Below the pieces are notes generated by a model, which had not been told where the DNA came from, searched no databases, and saw only the letters and a list, made by a program, of their open reading frames with translations. A stretch of DNA of 64,000 bases from Betaproteobacteria bacterium (lineage in GTDB: Bacteria > Pseudomonadota > Gammaproteobacteria > Burkholderiales > Rhodocyclaceae), in NCBI GenBank assembly GCA_016720065.1, contig JADJXY010000002.1, positions 1,687,001-1,751,000 of the forward strand. The letters run 5' to 3'. Below, piece by piece: positions 44,353 to 51,468 of this stretch (its first letter is position 1; each line of letters begins with the position of its first letter). The position numbers were made by a program, and so were the translations under genes.

Positions 44353-46208
44353 GATGTTTTTTCCTCGCCGAATGCTTCGGGAACGATGTGGGCCCCCGGG
44401 TCGTCGCGGCCCGTCATCTGGCGGGCCGCAGCCAGGGCCCGGTCGAGGTCGAAGGCCGGGGCGAAGTCGGTGTGCTCCAGGCGCCGCTCGTAGGCCGGGC
44501 GGAACTTGGCGATGGTGTCCAGCACCGGGTTGCAGGCGGTGTGGCCCAGGCCGCAGTGGCTCATGGAGAGCAGAATCTGGTTGAGCTTTTCGATCTCGGT
44601 GAAGTCGTAGGGCGAACCGTGGCCGTTGTGCAGCTTGTCCATGAGGTTCTTGAGGAGCGAGGTGCCCACCCGGCAGGGGGTGCAGAAGCCGCAGCTCTCG
44701 TGCTGGAAGAAATGCACGAAATTGCGCGCCACCTCGAACATGTCGCGGCTGTGGTTGAAGACCATGAAGGCGCCGGCGGTGGGCAAATCCTCGAAGCCGA
44801 TGCGCCGGTCGAACTCCTCGGCACTGACGCAGATGCCGGAGGGGCCGCTGATCTGCACGGCCTGGACGTCTTTCGCCCCGCAGTCTTGCAGCACCTGGCG
44901 CACGGGAACGCCGAAGGGGTATTCGTAGATGCCGGGCCGGGCACAATCGCCGGACACCGAGAGAATCTTGGTCCCCGCCGACTGTTTGGTGCCGATGCCG
45001 GCATACCAGTCGCCACCGTTGAGGGCGATGAGGGCGGCGGCGGCGTAGGTCTCGACGTTATTGACCACCGTCGGCTGGTCCAGATAGCCGTTGGTCACCG
45101 GGAAGGGCGGGCGGTTGCGGGGGGTGCCCCGCTTGCCTTCCAGGGATTCGATGAGGGCCGACTCCTCGCCGCAGACGTAGGCGCCGGCACCGAGGTGGAT
45201 TTCGAGGTCGAAATCGGCGCCGGGAATCCCGAGGATGTCGGCGCCCAGCAGCCCGGCCTCCCGCCGGCGTTGCAGCACGGCGTTGAGGGGGTCGAGGAGG
45301 TAGCGGTATTCGCCGCGCAGGTAGAGGAAGCCGCGGCGGGCGCCCAGAACGTAGGCGGCCACGGTCATGCCCTCGAACACCAGGTCGGCGTGGGCGGTGA
45401 GGAGCACGCGGTCCTTGAAGGTGCCGGGTTCGCCCTCGTCGGCATTGCAGACGACGAAGCGCTGCTGGCCGGCCTTGAGGGGCGCGTTGCGGCAGGCCTC
45501 CCACTTCAGGGCGGTGGTGAAGCCGGCACCGCCACGACCCCGCAGATTGGAGCGACGGATTTCCTCCAGCATGGCGGCGGCCCCGCCTTCGCTCCTGCCG
45601 GGGGCGCGGGCGACCATGGCCTGGAGCGCGGCGCCGGGGGCCGGGTTGGGCCCGAGGAGCAGATCGGCCCGCTGCACGTTGTCGGTGACGGCGAAGAACT
45701 CCGCCGGCCAGTCGGCCAGGGGCGCGCCATCGCGCACCAGGTCGGCGATGGCGTCGATGCGCGCTTCGGTGAGCCGGGTGATGGCCAGGTTATTGACCAG
45801 CATCGCCGGTCCCTGGTCGCACATGCCGGTGCAGGAAGTCTTGTCGACGCTCACCAGACCGTCTTCGGACACCTTGCCGGGTTCGATCCAGAGGGCGGCG
45901 CACAGGCGCTCCATGAGGGCCATGTTGCCCCCCATGCGGTCGGTGATGTTGTCCGAAAAGAGGATGCGGTAGCGGCCCCGGGGCCGGGTGTAAAAGAAGG
46001 AATAGAAGCCGGCGACCCCTTCGATCTTGGTGCGCGGCACGCCGAGAACAACCTGCAGGCGGTCGATGGCTTCCGGGGGGATCCAGTCGCAGGCTTCCTG
46101 CACTTCGCGCAGGATCTGCACCAGGCAGGTGGGATCCCGCCGGTAGCGCTGGGCGACGCGGTCGACGATGCCGGCGACCGCCGCGCCGTGGAGTTCGGGC
46201 CATGCCAT
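44349..46208 (-). CDS. hoxF: Hydrogenase NAD-binding diaphorase subunit HoxF
   Basis: A 619-residue fusion of NuoE-like and NuoF-like parts. The N-terminal third has the thioredoxin-like [2Fe-2S] domain (CTGMCDQGPAML). The rest carries the NADH site GRGGAGFTTALKW, the FMN site NADEGEPGTFKDR and the C-terminal [4Fe-4S] site ESCGFCTPCRVGTSLLK with CNP. It oxidises or reduces NAD(H) at the end of the Hox chain. First gene of hoxFUYHW, all overlapping or closely spaced. An imperfect FNR-like site (TTGGG-CCAG-ATCAA, 46271-46284) lies 63 bp upstream. Unlike Ralstonia HoxF, no extra hoxE is seen in the window. Confidence 0.97.
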   Translation of the reverse strand: MAWPELHGAAVAGIVDRVAQRYRRDPTCLVQILREVQEACDWIPPEAIDRLQVVLGVPRTKIEGVAGFYSFFYTRPRGRYRILFSDNITDRMGGNMALMERLCAALWIEPGKVSEDGLVSVDKTSCTGMCDQGPAMLVNNLAITRLTEARIDAIADLVRDGAPLADWPAEFFAVTDNVQRADLLLGPNPAPGAALQAMVARAPGRSEGGAAAMLEEIRRSNLRGRGGAGFTTALKWEACRNAPLKAGQQRFVVCNADEGEPGTFKDRVLLTAHADLVFEGMTVAAYVLGARRGFLYLRGEYRYLLDPLNAVLQRRREAGLLGADILGIPGADFDLEIHLGAGAYVCGEESALIESLEGKRGTPRNRPPFPVTNGYLDQPTVVNNVETYAAAALIALNGGDWYAGIGTKQSAGTKILSVSGDCARPGIYEYPFGVPVRQVLQDCGAKDVQAVQISGPSGICVSAEEFDRRIGFEDLPTAGAFMVFNHSRDMFEVARNFVHFFQHESCGFCTPCRVGTSLLKNLMDKLHNGHGSPYDFTEIEKLNQILLSMSHCGLGHTACNPVLDTIAKFRPAYERRLEHTDFAPAFDLDRALAAARQMTGRDDPGAHIVPEAFGEEKTS

Positions 46209-46493
46209 ACCAACCTCCCTGGGAATCAGTTCTTGTGTACGAAAACCTAGCAGTTTCCGGGCCTGATATCTTGGGCCAGATCAAACCGGCTCCTGTTCGC
46301 CGACCCGCTTTGCCTTCGGCATGGATTGTGCACCACGGATGCCGGGTGTTTGAAGAAACATTGAAGACGTATCGATGACACACCGATGAAATCCGGCGCC
46401 GCTATCCTGCCTCCGGCCGTTGTTTGCTGCATCGCAGCACCCTATACTTGAAGCAGAGAGGCGCCGCGAGCGCCGCCAACCAGGGAGAAGGCC

Positions 46494-47909
46494 ATGAGCC
46501 AGAGCACCACGGAACGACGCTACCTCGTCAACAAGACTTTCGACGAGATCAATATCGGCGACCACGCCACCCTGCAACGCACCTTGCGCCCCGAGGACGT
46601 CAAGCTCTTTGCCGTCATGACCGGGGATGTGAACCCGGCCGTGGTCGATCCGGAATACGCCGAAAGCGGCATGTTCCGCGAGGTCATCGCCCACGGCATG
46701 TGGAGCGGCTCTCTGATCTCGACCGTCCTCGGCACCCAGTTCCCGGGGCCGGGCACCATCCTCGTCGATCAGACCCTGCACTTCGCCCGCCCGGTGACCA
46801 TCGGCGACACCATCACCATCACCATCACGGTGCGCCAGAAATTCGCCCATAACCAGCACGTCCTCTTCGACTGCGTCTGCACCAACCAGGAGAATCTGCA
46901 GGTGGTGAAGGGCACCGCCGAGGTGCTTGCCCCCAGCGAAAAAATTTCCCGCTTCCAGGAAATCCACATGCCCGACGTGCGCATCGACGACAAGCACGAG
47001 CGCTACGAGCACCTGCTTTCACGGGTGAAGGGCCTGGAGCCCATCCCCACCGCCGTGGCCCACCCCTGCGACGCCGAGTCCCTCAAGGGGCCGGTCATCG
47101 CCTACCAGGAGGGCATCATCGAACCCATCCTGGTCGGGCCGGAAGCCAAGATCCGCGCGGTGGCCGAAGAGAATGGCCTCGACCTTTCCGGCATCCGCAT
47201 CGTCAATTCCAAACACAGCCACGATTCGGCGGCCATCGCCGTGTCCCTCGTGCGCAACGGCGACGCCGAAGCCCTCATGAAGGGCAGCCTGCACACCGAC
47301 GAACTGATGAGTGAAGTGGTGTCCCGGGCCAACGGCCTGAGGACGGCGCGGCGCATCAGCCACGTCTTCCTCATGGACGTGCCCACCTACCACCGGCCGC
47401 TGCTCATCACCGACGCCGCCATCAACATCGCGCCGACCCTGGAAGATAAGGTGGATATCATCCAGAACGCCATCGACTTCGCCCAGATCATCGGCATCCC
47501 CGAGCCCAAGGTGGCCATCCTCTCGGCGGTGGAAACGGTCAATCCCAAGATTCAATCGACCCTCGACGCCGCCGCCCTGTGCAAAATGGCCGACCGGGGC
47601 CAGATCAAGGGCGGCATCCTGGACGGCCCCCTGGCCTTCGACAACGCCGTCTCCATCGTCGCCGCCAAGACCAAGGGCATCCGGTCCGCCGTGGCCGGCC
47701 ATGCGGAGATCCTGGTGGTGCCCGACCTGGAATCCGGCAACATGGTGGCCAAGCAGCTCGAATACCTGGCCAACGCCCTCACCGCCGGCATCGTGCTGGG
47801 CACCTCGGTGCCCATCGTGCTCACCAGCCGCGCCGATACGGCCGAAACGCGCACCGCCTCCTGCGTCATCGCCGCCCTCATCGCCCACAGCCGCCGAAAG
47901 CCCCTCTGA
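46494..47909 (+). CDS. MaoC-like hydratase fused to phosphate acetyl/butyryltransferase
   Basis: A 471-residue two-domain protein. Residues about 15-150 form a MaoC hot-dog domain with the hydratase signature (AVMTGDVNPAVVDPEYAES, FREVIAHGMWSGSLIS); residues about 165-470 form a PTA_PTB phosphotransacylase (KGPVIAYQEGIIEPILVGP, TAEVL, GGILDGPLAFDNAVS). It would convert acyl-CoA and phosphate to acyl-phosphate for the next gene, ackA. Its stop shares a base with the ackA start (TGATG). The fused hydratase suggests a link to (R)-3-hydroxyacyl/crotonyl-CoA, such as PHA metabolism (inference). Confidence 0.93.
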   Translation: MSQSTTERRYLVNKTFDEINIGDHATLQRTLRPEDVKLFAVMTGDVNPAVVDPEYAESGMFREVIAHGMWSGSLISTVLGTQFPGPGTILVDQTLHFARPVTIGDTITITITVRQKFAHNQHVLFDCVCTNQENLQVVKGTAEVLAPSEKISRFQEIHMPDVRIDDKHERYEHLLSRVKGLEPIPTAVAHPCDAESLKGPVIAYQEGIIEPILVGPEAKIRAVAEENGLDLSGIRIVNSKHSHDSAAIAVSLVRNGDAEALMKGSLHTDELMSEVVSRANGLRTARRISHVFLMDVPTYHRPLLITDAAINIAPTLEDKVDIIQNAIDFAQIIGIPEPKVAILSAVETVNPKIQSTLDAAALCKMADRGQIKGGILDGPLAFDNAVSIVAAKTKGIRSAVAGHAEILVVPDLESGNMVAKQLEYLANALTAGIVLGTSVPIVLTSRADTAETRTASCVIAALIAHSRRKPL

Positions 47910-49084
47910 TGAATCGCGGCATCCTGACCATCAACGCCGGCTCCTCGTCCATCAAGTTCGCCCTCTTTCCCCTGGGGCAGGAGCTCTCGCCCCAGGCCGA
48001 AGTCGCCGGGCAGATCGACGGCCTGGGCACCGCCCGAGCGCTCTTTACCGCCCGGGACCGGGACGGAGCCCCCCTGGCCGAGATCGCCATACCCGGCGAG
48101 AACGTCGATCACGGGCGGGCCTTCGATTTCCTCCTGCGCTGGTTCACCGACCATGAAGCCGCCTGGCAGATCGCCGCCGTCGGCCACCGCGTCGTCCATG
48201 GCGGCGAGCACTTCGCCGAGCCGACGGTCATTGACGCCCCCATCCTGGAGCGCCTGGCCGGCTACGTCACCCTCGCCCCCCTGCACCAGCCCCACAACCT
48301 GGCCGGCATCCGAGCCCTGCAAGCCCTGCTTCCCGGCGTCCCCCAGGTGGCCTGCTTCGATACCGCCTTTCACCGCAGCAATCCCGCCGTGGCGCAGACT
48401 TTCGGCCTGCCCCGGGCGCTCACCGCCGAAGGCGTGCGCCGCTACGGCTTCCACGGCCTTTCCTACGAATACATCGCCCGCGTCCTGCCGCAGCACAGTT
48501 CCAGGGCCGACGGCCGGGTGGTCGTCGCCCACCTCGGCAACGGCGCCAGCATGGCGGCCCTGGTCGCCGGCCGGGGCGTCGCCTCGACCATGGGTTTCAC
48601 CGCCATCGACGGCCTCGTCATGGGCACCCGTACGGGCGCCCTGGACCCGGGCGTACTGCTCTACCTGATGGACAACAAGGGCCTGGGGGTCAAGGAGCTG
48701 ACCCGGTTGCTGTACAAGGAATCCGGCCTCCTGGGTGTCTCCGGCCTTTCCCAGGACATGCGCACCCTGCTTGCCTCCGACCGGCCCGAGGCCGCAGAGG
48801 CGGTGGACCTCTTCTGCTACCGCATCGTGCGCGAACTGGGATCCCTGGCCGCCGCCGCCGGCGGCGTGGATGTCCTGGTGTTCACCGGCGGCATCGGCGA
48901 ACACGCCGCCGAAGTGCGCCGCCGCGTCTGCGCCCGATGCGCCTGGCTGGGCATCACCCTGGACGACGGCGCCAACGCCCGCAACGCCCTCCACATCGGC
49001 AGCGGCCCCACCGAAGTGCTGGTCATCCCCACCAACGAGGAATGGATGATCGCCGACCATACGCGGAGTGTGCTGGGGCTCTGA
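47909..49084 (+). CDS. ackA: Acetate kinase
   Basis: A 391-residue acetokinase. It opens GILTINAGSSSIKFALF (phosphate 1 loop), with GHRVVHGG, CFDTAFHRSNP (catalytic Asp), RRYGFHGLSYEYI, HLGNGASMAAL and VFTGGIGEHAAEVRR, the conserved acetokinase motifs, all present. It makes ATP from acetyl-phosphate supplied by the fused Pta. The start follows GTCTGATG overlap with the preceding gene, so production is coupled. Diverges from hoxF, so fermentation and H2 turnover genes sit back to back. Confidence 0.97.
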   Translation: MNRGILTINAGSSSIKFALFPLGQELSPQAEVAGQIDGLGTARALFTARDRDGAPLAEIAIPGENVDHGRAFDFLLRWFTDHEAAWQIAAVGHRVVHGGEHFAEPTVIDAPILERLAGYVTLAPLHQPHNLAGIRALQALLPGVPQVACFDTAFHRSNPAVAQTFGLPRALTAEGVRRYGFHGLSYEYIARVLPQHSSRADGRVVVAHLGNGASMAALVAGRGVASTMGFTAIDGLVMGTRTGALDPGVLLYLMDNKGLGVKELTRLLYKESGLLGVSGLSQDMRTLLASDRPEAAEAVDLFCYRIVRELGSLAAAAGGVDVLVFTGGIGEHAAEVRRRVCARCAWLGITLDDGANARNALHIGSGPTEVLVIPTNEEWMIADHTRSVLGL

Positions 49085-49169
49085 GCCCCGGTGGCAGACC
49101 CGACAAACCGTGCAAAACACACATTCGTGCTCGATATGCACGGATGAATCCGCGATTTGCGCGGCCGAC

Positions 49170-49694
49170 TTACAGCGGAAATTTCAGCGTTGAAAAAGCC
49201 CGCCCTGCCTGCACTGCGCGGTGTTCGATGGCTGATGCGGACACAATCCAGCCTTTCTGTTCAAGAAAGATCAGAAAGGCGCGTGTGCTGATCTTCTGAC
49301 AGGAGTCGGGGATCAGAAAGCTCGTGCGGGCAATCCTGTGATCCTCGAACAGGAACACGCCAAGCTTTGGCGGCACCACAAGGGCGAAGGCGTTCATCGT
49401 TTCTTGAACGGCCAACTCGCCCAGGTTGTTCTTCCTCGGAGCAGGGTTCGCCGCACTGGCCTGCTGAAAGTGCGCAAAGGTCTTGGTTGGCAGGATGGGT
49501 ATCTGCCTGGCGGCGGCCCATTCAGCCAGTTTGTTGCTGGTCGGCGTCTGGTTGCGGGTGACTTCGTGCAGCACCATGTCGACCAGCATGACCGTCCAGC
49601 CTGGCTTGAACAGGACATCGAGCGCGTCGGCGTAGGCGAGCGTGATGAGCGGCCCGGCGTCGGGCAACAAGGCAACATCTTTGGGGGACGGCAC
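49170..49694 (-). CDS. PIN-like toxin of a toxin-antitoxin pair
   Basis: A 174-residue protein beginning LLPDAGPLITLAYADALDVLF, the DxGPLI...A opening of PIN-like nucleases (first acidic residue). Acidic residues continue at VLHEVTRN and LFEDHRIAR, fitting the remaining metal ligands. The start is GTG at 49692-49694, 7 bases behind the antitoxin gene. PIN toxins cleave RNA. It is classed by motif order and genetic context; the exact subfamily is uncertain. Confidence 0.75.
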   Translation of the reverse strand: MPSPKDVALLPDAGPLITLAYADALDVLFKPGWTVMLVDMVLHEVTRNQTPTSNKLAEWAAARQIPILPTKTFAHFQQASAANPAPRKNNLGELAVQETMNAFALVVPPKLGVFLFEDHRIARTSFLIPDSCQKISTRAFLIFLEQKGWIVSASAIEHRAVQAGRAFSTLKFPL

Positions 49695-49701
49695 GGTGGG
49701 T

Positions 49702-50052
49702 TCAGGCTGTCGGCAAGGACTTCAACTGCTCCACCATGTCCTGCGTCGTCGCGTCGGCCAGCCTCGGCATCGGCAAGTGGGCCTGTGCCATGAGCAGGAA
49801 CAGGTCTTCCTCGCTGTCGATGCCCAGTGCCCGCATGGCTTCGTCGTCCGCTATTCGGCCTAGCGAAAAATCGAGCAGCACCTTGAAGTTCTGGTTGGCG
49901 GTCGACTCCGATGCCTCAAAGGTCTCGACCAGATAGCGCAGTTCGGCGTTGAACAGGGCGTTGATCGAGGTATCGGACTTGGCGGCGATCACCTTGGCGC
50001 GCCTGAGCAGGTCGCGATCAACGGAGCCGGTGAAATTGACGGTGTTGGCCAT
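49702..50052 (-). CDS. Antitoxin, ribbon-helix-helix type
   Basis: A 116-residue protein. The N-terminus TVNFTGSVDRDLLRRAKVIA followed by SDTSINALFNAELRYLV fits a ribbon-helix-helix DNA-binding motif that would autoregulate the pair; the C-terminal half (DFSLGRIADDEAMRALGI...) would wrap the toxin. The ATG at 50050-50052 is preferred to the long open frame upstream. It is followed immediately by the PIN-like toxin gene. Confidence 0.75.
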   Translation of the reverse strand: MANTVNFTGSVDRDLLRRAKVIAAKSDTSINALFNAELRYLVETFEASESTANQNFKVLLDFSLGRIADDEAMRALGIDSEEDLFLLMAQAHLPMPRLADATTQDMVEQLKSLPTA

Positions 50053-50313
50053 GGGGGGCCTCCCGGGGCGAGTTAACACATGAGTAAGTGTAGCACGTAA
50101 TAATGTGCCGCCTGAGCCGCAAGCGTCTCGGCGGGCTCGCCACTCCGACGCCAAGCCCCCGTTCCTGGCCGCGTGCGCTGGCCGCTGTGACTCGCACCAG
50201 GAAAACCGGGGCTTAGTCCCGGTCTTGCCGCCTGCGACAATCTGCCGCAGCGCCGAAAAGCCGCCCCCCCTTAAAATGCGGGACTCCAGCTTCCCGGTCC
50301 GCGCAAGCCCTCC

Positions 50314-51264
50314 ATGCCCTCCCCTCGCCTCACCCTTGCCCTCGGCGGCCTTGCCCTGGCCGCCAATGCCCACGCTTCCTGCGGGTCCGCCTTCTGTGTC
50401 CTCAACACCGACTGGGACGTGGTGGCCGCCCAGACCACGCCGGGTCGCGCCAGCGTCGATCTGCGCTTCGAGTACATCCCGCAGAAGGCGCTTTTCTCGG
50501 GGAGTTCGCGGATTTCAAGACGTTCGGTGGTCGATGAGGAAGCCGTCGAGACGCGCACCCTGAACCGCAATTTTTCAGCCTCCCTCGACTACGCCCTCAC
50601 GGCCAACTGGGGTGTGATGCTCACCCTGCCCCTGGTGAGTCGTTCCCATAGCCATGTGGCGGAACCCGACGTAGATCCCCATCGCGAATCCTGGGATTTC
50701 TCGCGCCTGGGCGATGCCCGCATCCTCGGCCGCTACCAGGCGCCCCTGGGGGAGAACACCAGCGGCGGCATCCAGTTCGGCTTCAAGCTCCGCACCGGCA
50801 GCACCCACCTGGCCAATGGCGACGGCGACCGGGCCGAACGCTCCCTGCAACCGGGCACCGGCAGCACCGATGCCGTCCTGGGGGTGTTTTACGCCTACCG
50901 GCCCAAGTTCGTCGGCCTGAGCTGGTTTGCCCAGGCTCAGGTCCAGGCGGCGGTGGCCACCCGGGACCACTACCGCCCGGGCAGCCAGTTTTCGGCCTCC
51001 CTGGGATTTTCCGCCCCCCTCGGGGAGCGGGTGTCCTTCCTGCTCCAGGGCAACGGCCTGGTCAAGGGAAGGGATACCGGCGCCCAGGCCGAGCCGGAGC
51101 TGAGCGGCGGCCGCTATCTTTTCCTCAGCCCGGGCATCGGCGTCAACCTGAGCCCGGCAAGCCGCCTCTACGGCTACCTCCAGGCCCCCCTCTACCGCCA
51201 CGTCAACGGAATTCAACTCACGGCGGACTGGTCTGCGGTACTGGGCTACACCCAGCGTTTCTGA
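50314..51264 (+). CDS. Outer-membrane beta-barrel protein
   Basis: A 316-residue protein with a signal peptide (MPSPRLTLALGGLALAANAHA) and alternating beta-strands such as GVMLTLPLVSRSHSH, LGRYQAPLG and RVSFLLQGNGLV, ending in a C-terminal Phe (VLGYTQRF), which is the barrel-insertion signature. It resembles PF13557-type (Phenol_MetA) outer membrane transporters in overall pattern, with low specificity. CGSAFC near the mature N-terminus could form a disulfide. The gene ends at its own terminator. Confidence 0.75.
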   Translation: MPSPRLTLALGGLALAANAHASCGSAFCVLNTDWDVVAAQTTPGRASVDLRFEYIPQKALFSGSSRISRRSVVDEEAVETRTLNRNFSASLDYALTANWGVMLTLPLVSRSHSHVAEPDVDPHRESWDFSRLGDARILGRYQAPLGENTSGGIQFGFKLRTGSTHLANGDGDRAERSLQPGTGSTDAVLGVFYAYRPKFVGLSWFAQAQVQAAVATRDHYRPGSQFSASLGFSAPLGERVSFLLQGNGLVKGRDTGAQAEPELSGGRYLFLSPGIGVNLSPASRLYGYLQAPLYRHVNGIQLTADWSAVLGYTQRF

Positions 51265-51281
51265 CCCGCCCCACCCTCCAG

Positions 51282-51313
51282 AGCCTCCCGTCCCCAGGAT
51301 GGGAGGCTTTGTT
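51282..51313 (+). terminator. Rho-independent terminator after the barrel gene
   Basis: Stem AGCCTCCCGTCC - loop CCA - GGATGGGAGGCT (12 bp with one G-U pair), followed by TTGTTTTTG. Confidence 0.88.
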
Positions 51314-51393
51314 TTTGTGGCCTTTTTTTCGCACCAGCCACACGTCCCTCCGCCTGCCAAAAGCGCAACATCTAGTCAACGTCTTGCATCGAC

Positions 51394-51409
51394 CTACTAG
51401 ATATAGTAG
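51394..51409. promoter_or_regulatory. NrdR-box-like palindrome upstream of nrdJ
   Basis: CTACTAGATATAGTAG at 51394-51409 resembles the NrdR box consensus (ACACTATATATAGTGT) in its core. A weaker partner ATCTAGTCAA lies about 28-30 bases upstream (51369 on). NrdR represses ribonucleotide reductase genes through such paired boxes. Assignment is tentative. Confidence 0.55.
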
Positions 51410-51468
51410 CTTAGAAAAAACGGGCCAGCATGAGTCCGTCATCCGATAAACCACCTGGAGGAGCGACC

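Noticed and set aside
46271..46284. FNR site upstream of hoxF
   Set aside because: TTGGG-CCAG-ATCAA has only one good half-site; mentioned under hoxF but not called as a feature.
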